Assembly: GCA_026874595.1 (NCBI GenBank)
Contig: CM049314.1
Span: 11,150,729-11,214,728 of the forward strand
Origin: Sipunculus nudus
Taxonomy: Eukaryota > Annelida > Sipuncula > Golfingiida > Sipunculidae
Reading direction: 5' to 3'
DNA: 64,000 nt
This document shows, in pieces, positions 37,001 to 49,900 of this stretch (position 1 is its first letter; each line of letters starts with the position of its first letter). The notes beneath the pieces were generated by a model that saw only the letters and a list, made by a program, of their open reading frames with translations, was not told the DNA's origin and made no database searches. The position numbers and the translations under genes were made by a program.

Positions 37001-40000
37001 GTTATAAAGGTCTTAGTCAATTCAACTTTTTCATTAGGGCAAAACTCATCAAGCCAGGAATTCAGTTTGTATATTTGTGTAAAAGTAATAAATAATTAAT
37101 AACCATCAAGAAGTTTACCAATGAAATAGCTTACACCAACCCTTGCACTGACCAAGCAGCCCACATACTTGTTTAGAATTTGGTTATGTATTGTTACACA
37201 AATGCCCTACCACTGGTATTACCGGGGGAACACCCTATGACATCATGGCTACCAGGGGAGATTCCCTTGGTATTAATGCCACCAGATGCAGATCTCTTGG
37301 GTTGACCAATGACCACAGAGCTGGCGATGCAGGGCTGGAATGACTGATACATGAGCCATGTACCAGCCAAGCCCTGTCTCTTAGGCCCGGGACTCGTGAA
37401 CACTGCAGATGTGCGGGTGTTTGTCCCACAGGGCTTTGAGCCTCTCAGGTCCATCTTAGCAGAAGCTGAGATTATAGGGACCAGGGAAACCTGGACAGCC
37501 ACATTCTGGTTCGTATTTGTATATAATTGTTATGTAATATCAGTCAAGGGCATGATTCTTATGTACCGGTAATCAGATAGTTTCTTTCTTAATAAATTCT
37601 TGTGGCCACTAATTGACTTTTATCTGCCTTAGTCAATATTGTCTGTTCGATGCATGGAGCAGTATTTGTAAATTCAGCCACGCTACCAAAACTAATTAAT
37701 TACAAAAATCCCCACCCCTGTAATACTATTAATCAGAATTAGGGGTGGGGCCCATTTTAGTTTCAGTATTAAATAAACACTGTCAGTGTCAGGTGACTCT
37801 GAATGATCAGATGTGAGCTGTACACAAAGGTTAAAGGTCAAACATCTAATGAAACCTGATATCATCTGTAGACAGCATGTTTCAACAAGAGTTGGACATC
37901 TGTATCTTGCAAAAGATACTAAGAGGGATGTATAAGTTCACACTTATTTGACTTGATGAGGAAGATTTAGAACAGATCCTGTGTATATTTTACATGTATA
38001 ACCATAAAATGAAGTTAACATCACAGGGCAGTGTTAGTCATGATATTATTCAGGATTCCACATATAAAAAAAGTTTGGTCTGAGATTTACTTCCTGCATT
38101 TACCAGTACACTTCTTTATGTTTTCTCATATCCTATAATCAGGGTGGTAACTTCCCAAAATAACCTCTTTTCAGGTGTTCTAAGAATTGATATTCTGCTG
38201 CCAATATAAACATTTTATATTTACAATGAACAGCAGTACACTTATGTGATAGACAAGTCATCATATGAATTAGAGCACATGCAGGTATAATATTTTTAAT
38301 AATTTTGTATTAGATTGCCATGCATATTTAATAAAAAAAAACATGTATATTTATACTACTTACAAGCTCATACCTGTGAAAATTTCATTTAAAGGATCTA
38401 AGAATAAATAGATAAATTAAGCATTGATATGTTACATGCTCGTGATGTTTTGTCCTGTTGTGTATATAAATCAGTATGACTGTGATAGAGGGTTATTGAT
38501 ATTCCAGGTTGAACTTCACCCTGACGGACCTTGACATTGCCTGCCCTGCTTACTCTCACTTTCAGGACCACCTTTATCACCTGAGTAACCATGGTAACAA
38601 TACCTTCACCAAGTTGAGTCAAGTGAACCCAGACTTCAAGCAGTACTTCCAGTATACAAGGACTAAATACCTGGTAAGTAAATATTATTATCACAGGATA
38701 AAACTCCATAATCAGTCCACAGTATTGCTATCAAATGAAGGACTGATATACATGTATGTATATCAAAGGTCCCAAGAATGTCAAAATAACTGCTGTACTG
38801 ATTTGTACATGACAGAGAGATGCAGGCCTCGACAATTAATTAATGTTAGCTCTGCAATTTCCTGATTTAGATGCACATATTTTCCGTGATAGCTTTGCTA
38901 TTTTCACAATAATTAAATTTGTATTAAGCTGTCATTTAAATTATCTGTGACTACTTCTTCTCATGATGAAAAATTGTCAGTATATATACAGTTTAGAGAA
39001 AACAAGTGACCCATGGGTCATGACGCTCAGCTGCCAAGCATGACCTGTGACATCATGGACTGAGATTCACAACTTCCAGTCAAATTTTGAAGAACCAATT
39101 TGCCAATTTGTTGAAAATTTTCTATGACAACAGAAATATATATCACCTATGTCTGGTTAAAACACAGTGAATTGATGGTCTGAGGAAAATGCATGATTGT
39201 TAAGCTATCAGGAACTATTCCAACAGCTTGCTTGAAACCTGTCAGTCTCAAAAGGAACACCACAAAGGGCAAATATAAGATCAAAATATATAGCAAAAAT
39301 CAAGGAAATACATGCAAGAATTATTCAATATTTTTTATTATCACTCTGCTTTTCAATGGGGTCAGCAGGGTAGGTAAACTGCCAAACCTGAAAGAAAAGA
39401 AATGCAGAAAGCATGACTAAGAGTCTTGAAATAAAACAAAAAGCCATCCTAAATCAAGGTACACATCCACATATTATGAGAACAAACACTTGCTTTTATA
39501 TGTGGTGATATATATTAAAATATTCAGATATCTAGGAAACTAAGTTTATTGCTAGGATTCCATAAAATAAACTGCAAAATGTTCCCATCATCTTATAAAT
39601 CAGTAGCTAAACCTTAATACTATACTCTCATAGTCTTAATGCCTGGCTGAAGCATTCTGACAACAGTGTTTTTGTTATGAAGTAACGAGGTACTTATCAC
39701 TGAGCCTTATCACTTAATAGGCTGATACAAAAGGGAGTCATATGTCACCAGTGTCACTCACAATTACAGCCACACAGGGAGATGTACCAGCTGGAGTGGG
39801 ATGGTTATATATACAAGAAAAATAGAGATGGTCTATAAAATAAGTAATTGTGAACATCCCTGACCTATGACCTTGGCCTTTTGCCCATATATCAACTGGA
39901 TTCTTTCTAAATGATGGGTAACTACTAACCACTTAAATCTGGTGTAATTACTTGGCAACCAATGGGTGAATAACTTTGACCTGCAACCTTTAACCTGCTG

Positions 40001-41530
40001 ACCAGCTGACCCCAAAATCAATAAGTTATTTATTCAAGCAAAAAGACCCATAAATATGAAGTTTGAGTCAAACTGAGTGATGCATAGATGTGGCATATGT
40101 GAAAGACTGAAGGTTTGGGTTGAACAGTTACACTTGAAATATGCTCACAAGCATTTAGAACAATTAAATATTGTGACCTTGACCTTTGACTTTTTGACCT
40201 CAACATCAATAGGCTTCTTCCCTTATTGGTAGGTAAGCCATATATGACAGATGGAAGGTACAGATTGAAAAGTTTGCCTGAAAAAGACTCCACGCAAGAA
40301 GTGGGTGCTGTGAACTTGACCTTTGACCTCAAAATCAACAGGTCTTTTCCCCTGTTGGCAGAGAAGCGATATCAGTGCTGGAAGGTTTGGAATGAAAAGT
40401 CTAGCTTGAAATGTGTCCACAACCTTTTCAAAGAAGTGGATCCTGTGACCCTGACCTTTGACCTTGTGACCTCAAAATCTATAGGATTCTTCTCCAACTT
40501 AGTAGATGAGCTATATGTGAAAGATCAAAGAATTGGGATGAAAGGGTTGGCTTAAAATGCATCCACAGGCTTTTCAAAGAAGAGGCTCCTGTGACCTTGA
40601 CCTTTGACCTTTTGACCTAAAAAAAATTATGGTTCTTCCCCTGTTGGTAGGTGAGCTGTATGTGAAAGATGGAAGGTTTGGGATGAAAATTTTGTCTCAA
40701 AGAGTTATTTCTGGGGGGTGCAAACACACCCCATAACTTCGAGAATATAGGTCGCAGTGACCTAATTTCAGGTTTGCAAGGAGATCTTTTTATAACCTCT
40801 AAGACTGAATAGGGTTCATGGCCCTAGCCCCTACGGTTACGATTTGTGCCCTGCTAACGGATGGCCGGCCGGACGGACAGACGGAAGGACGACGGACAAA
40901 GACCCATCGCTATAGCCCAGCATGACTGAAAGTCAGCTGAGCTAAAAATGAAATATTCCAACATGTCTTCCCTGCTCCTTGTTGAAGCTCATCAGCCAAA
41001 CATTATGACCAATAGAAAAACTTATAAAAACCTCTAATACAACCTTGATAAGATTTGAAAAATGCTGGTCAATATTTCAGACAAACTGATCTGATCTTAA
41101 GAAATTCAGATGGCGGATTGCATTAAAATTTTTGTAGTGTCCACCTTTTTTGTGCATTCTTAACAGTGCAAAATCATTCTTTCAGGAGATCTGGAAAGTT
41201 GAGGCAAGTGTTCACTCAAGGGACAGTGGTGAGGATACAGAAGCCAGGGTTCTCCCCAAGGACAGTTCTGAGAAGATTAATAAGGACAGGGTTCTAACGG
41301 GGGACAGAGTTGAGAAGATTGATGCTGGAATTGTAACCATGGAACATGATGAGAAGACCTCTGAGACTCCTGGTAGTGTTCTAACTGGGGTAAATGATGA
41401 GAAGATGGCTGAGACCAGTGTTCTAACGTGGGAACATGGTGAGGCAAAGGTTCTGTCTGGAGAGCGTGGTGAGAAGACAAACTGCTCTGAACAACTTGAG
41501 AAGACAGCTGACTTTTTGAAAACAAGCTGA
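28018..41530 (+). CDS. METTL22: Methyltransferase-like protein 22 (METTL22), complete, nine coding exons
   Basis: Exons are 28018-28108, 29309-29461, 29852-29892, 32551-32695, 33792-33908, 34497-34571, 35802-35901, 38508-38673 and 41186-41530. Every junction is GT-AG and in phase, and the sum is 1233 nt (410 residues plus stop; human METTL22 is about the same length). The ATG at 28018 follows an in-frame TGA two codons upstream. Visible landmarks: N-terminal SDTVLSDVHV, acidic DEDGDLIVKRKKR, LEDVGLQVWSGALLL leading into the Rossmann fold, SAM motif I ELGGGAG (121-127), acidic D144, LDW (174-176), the family 16 DxxY motif DVIY (207-210) with SDDLTDAFF, ALEKRLNFTLTDLDIACPAY, and the EIWKVE strand (297-302). 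It belongs to the seven-beta-strand, METTL21-like lysine methyltransferases. The human enzyme methylates the DNA/RNA-binding protein KIN. Odd point: after about residue 303 there is a 100-residue repetitive acidic tail that I do not recall in vertebrate METTL22. Confidence 0.93.
28325..28608. mobile_element. MITE family M3, copy 1 (left end degraded)
   Basis: It shares the body (GGTATGTTTCGATAAA, ATCTTCTTGAAAGAAATGTC) and the right end AGTGCCTGAGAACCATACCT with the copies at 58.5 and 60.7 kb. It lies in METTL22 intron 1, just after the first coding exon. Confidence 0.5.
30199..31330 (-). mobile_element. Dispersed element A, long copy in METTL22 intron 3
   Basis: On the plus strand it begins GTGAACCTGTGAGCTTATGTGATGG, the reverse complement (first 20 nt or so) of the ends seen at about 26140-26178 and 26945-27010. 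Several degenerate internal units contain GTGGTGCCACCTGCAT and TTTTGGTCACATAAGTCATA. It has no coding capacity. The 3' limit is approximate. Confidence 0.5.
33030..33330 (+). repeat. Dispersed repeat D, copy 1
   Basis: TTTCAAGCTTCCAATAGGTG, the nearby TTCTTCCACGTTTCTTCT and GTTATGGTAAACAGATATGC parallel 59430-59730, where the order and spacing are the same with about 75-80% identity by eye. It lies in METTL22 intron 4. The class is unknown. Confidence 0.45.
35942..36325. repeat. Fold-back repeat in METTL22 intron 7
   Basis: The left part carries TTTTACCCAG, TTTTACCTGTGTTTTACCC and the right part carries the inverted GGGTAAAAACC, GGGTAATACCTGGTAATACC and GGGTAAAACC. Together they could fold into a long imperfect hairpin, consistent with a MITE. 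Confidence 0.4.
39002..40949 (+). mobile_element. Dispersed element N1 (ACAAGTGACCC...AGCTGAGCTAAAAAT)
   Basis: A 1.95 kb repeat in METTL22 intron 8. The left end has a 14-bp palindrome (TGACCCATGGGTCA) and GCTCAGCTG. The right end has the matching inverted AGTCAGCTGAGC, a small hairpin TGACT-GAA-AGTCA and a tract of GACGGAC repeats. A core at about 40160-40680 has units of about 140 bp with TGACCTTGACCTTTGACCT-type boxes. It has no ORF of its own. A second copy is at 49279-52980. Confidence 0.65.
41210..41530 (+). repeat. Internal repeats in the METTL22 C-terminal tail
   Basis: The last exon encodes a run of degenerate units of about 17-25 residues built on VL(T/S/P)G..., then (D/E)xxEK. 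Examples are RVLTGDRVEKI, SVLTGVNDEKM and KVLSGERGEK. The DNA shows matching GTTCTAAC(G/T) and GAGAAGA repeats. It is highly charged and probably disordered, and follows directly after the EIWKVE strand that closes the catalytic domain. Confidence 0.6.
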
Positions 41531-42312
41531 TACAATACAATACAGCATGGAGAACCCTGCGGTTTGAATTTATGAACTATCTGGGAAGACAAATACTTCG
41601 AGAGGCCTCAAACTAATCTGCTGTTTCAGCAATGAACAAGTGGGTGGGATGGCATTTAGAAGAAAAGTGGAATGATCCTTAATATCGTGAATGACGTGGA
41701 CAGATACACAGCTGCCTTCTTTATGCTCAGTTTGTTGCATTTATGGTAACCTATACTTGCTGAAAACGTCAGTGTTTTGCCACCATGTCATGAAATCATT
41801 TCCAGTTTTAGTTGTTGTCAACTGGACCTGCTCATCTGTCATCTGCTGATAAGGTTATATTGGGATGTGATATCATGTGACTGATTATGTAGCATTTGGA
41901 CAAATCCTCTCTTTTGTGAAGCTAACATTAAATCAAATAAGCGCTAATTGCATCACAAAAATGATAAATTTTAAGTGATTAAGCTGAAGAAAGTTATAAT
42001 TGCAACATGTGTGAATGGAGTGGTCATAGAAACAAAGAAAGTTAAACATTGCTGTGAAACTGCTTGTGTTTCAATGCAATGAACACAAGTTGCAGAAAAC
42101 TATGGTGCATTACATTATGCTAATTTCCTCCAAAATCGTATGACTGTTGCAGCAAAATTCTTGAAATCCTAGCTTATTTTAATGTACATTTACTTGGTCT
42201 ACTGCAGAACAGGAAAACATAATCCAGCACATGCAATGATAACTTGTATATAACGGTGCAAAAAAAAGAGCATATTTCAGTATGTTAAATCAAAGCTCAT
42301 TGCAATACATTA

Positions 42313-42318
42313 AATAAA
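42313..42318 (+). terminator. Candidate polyadenylation signal AATAAA for METTL22
   Basis: This is an AATAAA on the METTL22 strand, about 780 nt after the stop codon and before the hairpin-ended repeat element at 42537. Another AATAAA-like site lies near 42508. The true 3' end is not visible. Confidence 0.25.
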
Positions 42319-42536
42319 AAATTTACTGCAGTACTTTTATAAACCAGTGTGTATAATTGTAGGACAGAAAACCATAGCTTCTTGCAGTACAGGAAATTTT
42401 AGTGCAGGAGATCAGTATGGGAAGCAAATCTTTGAGAAGCCTGCTACAGACAGACAGACTACCTTACCTGTGATCCAAAAGTAAAGTTGGTATAAATTAT
42501 AAATTGGAATAAAGGATAATATGGGGAGGTATTTTT

Positions 42537-44229
42537 ATGCCCCCGCCACAAAGTGGCCGGGGCATATAGTTTTACCCATGTCCGTCATTCCGTCCTTCCG
42601 AAATCAAACAGTTGTACGGACTTTTTTTCTGCAGATATTGGCCTGATTTTTGGTGTGTGGGCAGATATAGACCAGTTACAGATCGAGTTCGCGTTTCGTC
42701 CCAGTTGACCTTCTTTTGACCGTTTTACGGCTCCTAAACTTAGAAAATTTCATGAAAAATAGAAATTTCATGACAAATACACATGTATGGACTTTTTTTC
42801 GCAATGCCTGCAGATATTGGCCTGATTTTTTGTGTGTAGGCAGATAATGACACATTACAGATCGTGTTCTCGTTTTGTCCCAGTTGACCTACTTTTGACT
42901 GTTTTACGGCTCCTAAACTTAGAAAATTTCATGAAAAATAGAAATTTTCATGACAAATACACGTGTACAGACTTTTTTTCGCAATGCCCGCAGATATTGG
43001 CCAGATATTTGGTGTGTGGGCAGATAATGACCAGTTACAGATCGAGTTCACGTTTTGTCGCAGTTGACCTACTTTTGAACGTTTTATGCCTCCTTAACTT
43101 AGAAAATTTCATGAAAAATAGAAATATTCATGACAAATACACTTGTACAGACTTTTCTTCGCAATGCCTGCAGATATTGGCCTGATTTTTTATGTGTGGG
43201 CAGATATAGACCAGTTACAGATAGAGTTTGCGTTTCGTCCCAGTTGACCTACTTTTGACCGTTTTATGGCTCCTTAACATAGAAAATTTCATGAAAAATA
43301 TGAAATTTCATGACAAATACACATGTACCCACTTTTTTTCGCAATGCCTGCAGATATTGGCCTGATTTTGAGTGTGTGGGCAGATATTGACCAGTTACAG
43401 ATCGAGTTCGCGTTTCGTCCCAGTTGACCTACTTTTAATTGTTTTACGGCTCCTGAACATAGAAAATTTCATGTAAAATATAAATTTTCATGACAAATAC
43501 ACTTGTACAGACTTTTCTTCGCAATGCCTGCAGATATTGGCCTGATTTTTGGTGTGTGGGCAGATAATGACCAGTTACAGATCGAGTTCACGTTTTGTCC
43601 CAGTTGACCTACTTTTGACCATTTGACGGTGCTCTAACATAGAAAATTTCATAAAAAAGTGCACATGTATGGACTTTTTTTCGCAGTGCCTGCAGATACG
43701 GGCCTGATTTTTGGTGTGTAGGCAGATATAGACCAGTTACAGATCGAGTTCTTGTTTTGTCCCAGTTGACCTACTTTTGACCATTTGACTGCTCCTGAAC
43801 ATAGAAAGTTTCATGAAAAATAGAAATTTTCATAACAAATGCATATGTAGACTTTTTTTCCTCAATGCCTGCAGATACCACCCTGATTTTTTATGTGTGG
43901 GCAGATAATGACAGTTACAGATCGAGTTCGCGTTTCGTCCCGGTTGACCTACTTTTGATTGTTTTACGGCTCCTAAACATAGAAAATTTCATGAAAGACA
44001 GAAATTTTTATGGAAAATGCACATGTATGGACATTTTTTCACAATGCCTGCATATACTGGCATAATTTTTGGTGTGTTGCTTGATAATGACCCGTTACAG
44101 ATCGAGTTTGCATTTTGCCCTTGTTGACCTACTTTTGACCATACGACACCTCCTGAATTTTTCAAAATTTTACAAATGTTTCTAATTTGCCCCAGGCGGG
44201 GGCATTCGTGTCGTTCCAACACATCTAGT
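42537..44229 (-). mobile_element. Hairpin-ended repeat element H2, copy a
   Basis: Read on the minus strand it begins ACTAGATGTGTTGG, has a short hairpin (TGCCCC/GGGGCA) and ends in a long hairpin at 42537-42565 (ATGCCCCCGCCAC, loop AAA, and a near-complementary arm). The core is eight to nine tandem units of about 178 bp (landmark GCAGATATTGGCCTGATTTT on the plus strand at about 42633, 42811, 42990, 43169, 43349, 43528, 43691 and 43868). It has the same architecture as H1 with a different sequence. It lies downstream of METTL22. Confidence 0.65.
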
Positions 44230-46999
44230 TATTTTTTAAAGTTGTTTTCCTACTTCACTGACTATAGCACAGCTCCCACTTACTACTATATTTCCTGTAT
44301 AAAAATTGTCTCCTATAATTTAATATACATGAATTATCCAATATTTAGACCCGAGATATACTAAAATTTCACATATTTTTTTTCCACTGCACAACTAACA
44401 TACAAAATTACAATTACTGAATAATTTTTGTTATATAAACCTGTTATTATTGAAAACGTAGCCCATTTGTGAACTGTGTGATTTAGTCATACAGGTACAG
44501 CCATCTAAACTGAATAAACAGACCTTCACAACTTGCTTTGAGAATACATACCGTATTCATTCTATCATATCGACCCCTAAAAAATAATTGAATTTTTTGA
44601 AGGCCAAATGGAGAATATTTCAAAATTATTACTCAACAAATTACGAGGTGGTAGTCATGTTAATTAACAGAGTAAACCATAATTGTGAAGTGAATACTCC
44701 TATATTTTTCTTGTATTTTTGGCTAAAATTCCTATAAAATCCTATATTTTTGTCAAGTCGTCCTATAAAAGTCCTATATTTCTTAAGGAATCCAGTGGGA
44801 TGCCCTGCTTAAGGTTGTGAAATATAGTAAGATAGTGCTCTCTATTTTCTACTGATTTTCACTTGCTCTCCAGGTTCTTAGGTCATAGGAAAATGACACT
44901 TTGTTTTCTGAATATCCCAAACACTAGACATTCTCTATGAAGTCATGTCTGTTGATCCAAGTGTATACTAATCATAGTCATTTGTATAGCAAAATAAACC
45001 AATATCAACATCATTTCTTGACTAAATGATTTATTACACAAAAACAATAATGCAATAATCAACAAATTATCATTCATCAATGAAAAAAATGTTTTATTGG
45101 TGAACAATGAAATAATGTCTCAGCTGTCAGAAAATTTTATATAAAAGTAAAACAGTCAAATGATGTAAAAACATATTAAACATATGCTGGTTGCAAGCAC
45201 CTTTTCAGGATGAATTATGACTTAAAACACTTTTTCTCATAAGACTAAAAGAAAATCTGCTCAAGTATGCATACCACCTAAGTCTGATGTTCATTTGAGT
45301 TTTTTTTTTTTGCAGCAAAGCTGTTTCAAATTAATTAATATTAATCTGCATCTTTACATTATGATGGAATCTATATGAAATTATTCGAATATGCAAATGC
45401 TATCTTTTGTGGATATGGATAACAATTCATGAAAAATTCAGGAAACATCTTGTGTATTCACCAAGGTAAAATTATACATGATATATATATAACATACTGA
45501 AAATGGAAGTAAACTACAAAAGTTGGGACCACCTTCAGGGCCAACAAAGGTGGTTTTGTTACATATCTGTGTCAAGCCATCAAATATATTCACCAGGGAC
45601 TAAAAAGAATGGTCACCTAGGCAGGGTAGTCATAAAGTTGGTTTTTCTATTTCTGTGTCATAGAAAACCTTAAACAGACAAATGTTGTGTGCTGGAATCC
45701 TTTTGCTATAGATAGGTGATTAATGATTAGATGATGAATATATTTACATAAAAATGCAGCTGTATTCATGCCTATAGTCAAATGATGTGCCATACTTTTA
45801 TTGATACACATGGTTTTTTCCAATGTTTATACGAATAGTCAATTTAAAAACTCTCTGTGGCTATTTTCTTAACATCTTTTCGTATCCATCTCAGCATGCA
45901 TTTCATAAAAATAAAATATATAGATGCCTTTCTTACTAAATCTGGCTTACAATATACATAGTAATTATCCATGAAACTGCATCTATGAAATTTTAGGTAC
46001 AGTGCTTTTTAAGAAATAACCGGGTACTGGTCAACAGCTGAAATGTGAGACAAATTTCTTAAAGGGTCACAAATGATCAACATGAACCCCCACATGAAGA
46101 ATTAAACATTCCAAGAAAAAAAAAAAAGGAAAATAGACTGAACCTGCACCTACTTTATAAAATCACAGAATTTAAAGATAAAATGTAATTGACTTGTTTA
46201 ATCTATTATTCTTTATCATTATTATCCTACACAGGTAATATGCAGTGGAACCTGGCTGGAAGACCACCTGTCTTATATGACCACCTGTGAATAAAGACCA
46301 CTTTCTGCAAGTCACATGGGACCAGGGGTGGCCTTATTACACAGGTTACACAGTATTCTTGTCGATAATTTTGTGAAATATATCACAGGAAAATTAAGAA
46401 ACGAGTCTTCCAGAGATTATCTCAACCTTAAGTGATACTTAGAAGCTTAAAGGACAAGTGCTGGGGTATCCCAGCATTTCACAAAAGTTAAACAGGATTT
46501 GAAATAAAAAGAATTGTAAAAATATACACATCTGATATTTCCTCAAATGCATCACCTTCACTGTTTATATACTACAACATTTATGTGATATTTCAAACTT
46601 TCTCACTCCCATTCAACAAATATAAACCTTGTCTTTCTGCTATCCATTTAATTAAGCATAAGATATCACTCAATTTACATAATTAATCTATGCAATATAT
46701 ACACAAACATTTTCTGAGATCTGTTTATCTCTGATATAATGCAAAATATATATATATCCTAACAGTTTAAGTAGCTTTTTATATATTTTTATCACAATGC
46801 TACTTTGAAAGAATGGCATATAGGTCCTTTCAAACCATTGCAACTGTTTGCAGTGGATTTGACATGATTTACTTATACACAGCTTTAAAAAATGCTTTCA
46901 CCATGTCTGCTATGACAGTCGCAGTGAGCGATGAATCTGAATCATGTTGTAAAGCACAGTGGTGGTCTTCTTTGGCAAGTGCGAGAGGTCGCTCCATGT
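44230..46999. other. Intergenic / 3' flank of the WBP1-like gene
   Basis: AT-rich, no recognised coding sequence. Several minus-strand AATAAA sites (for example near 45797 and 45031) could end the WBP1-like transcript. A stretch with GACCACCTG repeats at about 46240-46335 resembles a transposon end; related GGTGGTC sequence is at 47245-47270. Confidence 0.4.
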
Positions 47000-49900
47000 T
47001 TATGCTGGGGAATACGCAGGTGGTTTTTGTGCTGCTGGGGCATAGGCTGGAGGTTTCTGTAATGTGAAATAAAAAGATAACCATTACGCCTGTATGTGGA
47101 CCGTGTAAGTCTCACTAACATGAACACTTGTGGGACCCACCCCAAGTGGTGGACGTAGTGGGGCGGTTATGTTAGCATGAGCTTTTATGATGATTTACTT
47201 TAGTCTGTGACCAAAAACTAGTGGTTGTCTTTACCTGGGTGGTCATGATATCAGGGTGGTCATTAAGCAAGGGTTTTCTGTATTGATTTTGTGCCACTTC
47301 ACAGAGCAGTTAAAAACTAAAAATACAGGTACTTTATGCTCTGCTGGGCCATGTTTCATGTGACTATAATGTATAATACTGTGGTCTGGGTGTCACATAA
47401 AGTGAAGGAGGGGCTGAGGGGGAGAAATAATGGACACTTTGAAGGGGGGGGGGTATCGGATGTTTTTGGTTTTTGGCTTAAATTACTGCTTTATGACTAA
47501 TCAAAACAACATCATTTTTTAGATATCATTTTTAACCTCACAAACAAGAGACTTTTTCAAGACCATGCAAGCAAAGATGACATGCCCTCTATGGTCTTCA
47601 ATTCTATACAGAAGCCCAAAACTTCAGATTAAACCATAACCACAAAAATTTGGTTCTTTTGAAATTCTGCTGAACTCAAGGTTTAATGTTTAATGGGTTT
47701 TGTTAAAAATAGTCCTTAAACACTCACAGGGGGCGCTGCAGCATACACTGGGGCGTGCTCCACATAACCTTGGTTGACCATGGACCCATACACAGGCTGA
47801 GGCTGTCCCACCACGACCACTTCACGACGACGAACGTAGCGGCGACGACACAGGTAGGTACAGGAACTGATCATCAGGAAGAATAACAACCATATCATCC
47901 AAAACCCTGAAAAAACAAAGTTACAGATACGTGTTTATAGCCGTCATGCTGGATTTCAAATGAAGCTCCAGCTCAGGCTTCAGAGCAAGATCGGTGAATG
48001 TGAACCCGAGGCGAGGAAACAGTCTAGTTGTGGTGAAGTGTTGGATATATTTATTTGGCAAGTAACAGAACAATGCAGCTCTCCCTCTTTTTCCCTATTT
48101 GCAAATAATTCCTGAAAAAACTAGTTAGAATGAAAACCGACATGACCAACAACTGGCAGAAGAATTCTGAACTATCAGAGAACGCATGATCATATATCAA
48201 GGAAGATGTTCTACTTTTACACAGTTTACAAATAAATAAAATAATTTTTCCCAACAGCAATAGTATGAGCTCTCTCAGTTTACTACTATTTAGGTTGATA
48301 CTTACACCAGAAGGACCAGATGTAAGAGTAACAGCAGGAATCAGGAAATAATTCACAGCAGTAGGCATTGAATCCTGAAAAATAAAAACATGTCACAACA
48401 TTTTTGACAAACAAAACAGATATTTGAACATCACATATTATGATGCATTTACGAAACCACCTTTAGTAATAAAATTTGAAGTGCATTATATTGAGATTAA
48501 TTTTACCTGTAATGAAACAAAATTTCTACCATTTTAAATGCTTAATATGCTGATATTGACATATAAAGATAAGTTAATAAAGGCAAATATTTATTTTACA
48601 TTCAATCACTCATTTGTTTGAATAAGTCATTTCTTAACATGTTGTTCTGAATGTTGATTCTCCCACGAAAAAAGAAAATACAGCATGGTTAAAAAGATGG
48701 AATCTCCTTGAAATCAAAAGCAAATACAAAGTTAGTAAAAACTAGATGTGTCACGAATGCCCCCGCCTGGGGCAAATTAGAAACATTTGTTAAATTTTTT
48801 TAAGTTCAGGAGGTGTCATATGGTCAAAAGTAGGTCAACAAGGGCAAAATGCAAACTGGATCTGTTACGGGTCATTATCAAGCAACACACCAAAAATCAG
48901 GCCAGTATCTGCAGGCACTGTGAAAAAAAGTCCATACATGTGCATTTTCCATAAAAATTTCTGTCTTTCATGAAATTTTCTATGTTTAGGAGCCGTAAAA
49001 CAATCAAAAGTAGGTCAACCCGGATGAAACGCGAACTTGATCTGTAACTGTCATTATCTGCCCACACATAAAAAATCAGGGTGGTATCTGCAGGCATTGA
49101 GGAAAAAAAGTCGGAATCATGGAAACACGGAAGGACGGACATGGGTTAAACTATATGCCCCGGCCACTTTGTGGTGGGGGCATAAAAAAATGAATTTCAA
49201 TGGGTAATAATTCATCTTGACATTTTGCAACTGATTGAGTCAAAACCTGATCATTGAAATATTTCCCAATATGTAGAAACAAGTGACCCATGGGTCATGA
49301 CCCTCAGCTGCCAAGCATGAACTGCAACATCATGGGCTGAGATAAACAACTTGCAGTCAAAATTCTGAAGAACCTATTTGCCAATTTTGTTGAAACGTTC
49401 TATGATTATAGAAATATTTATCACATATGTCCAGTTATTACAGGATGACTTGATGGTCTGAAGCAAAATGAATGGTTGTTGAGCTAACAGGAACTAATCC
49501 CATAGCTTAATTGATACCCATCAGTTTAAAAAGGAACACCACAAAGGCCAAATATAAGGTCAACATATATAGAAACTAGATGTGTCAGAATGACACGAAT
49601 GCCCCTGTCTGGAGCAAATTAGAAATATTTGTTAAGTTTGTAAAATTTTCTATGTTCAGGAGCTGTCATACGGTCTCAAGTAAGTAAACCAGGACAAAAT
49701 GCGAACTTGTTCTTTAAGTGTTCATTTTGCTGCCACACACCGAAAATCAGGCCAGTATCTGCAGGCATTGTGTAAAAAAGTGTGTACATGTGCATTTTTC
49801 ATGAAAATTTCAATTTTTCATGAAATTTTCTAAGTTCAGGAGCTTTGCAAAAAAAAATCTGTACATGTTCATTTGTCAGGAAAATTTCTATTTTTTCATG

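Noticed and set aside
42832-44065. Proteins with repeated FSSQCLQILARYLVCGQIMT-type segments
   Set aside because: Produced by the roughly 178-bp repeat core of element H2.
46240-47290. A single transposon with GACCACC-type inverted ends spanning the last WBP1-like exon
   Set aside because: The ends match only loosely, and the interval contains a conserved coding exon; independent fragments are more likely.
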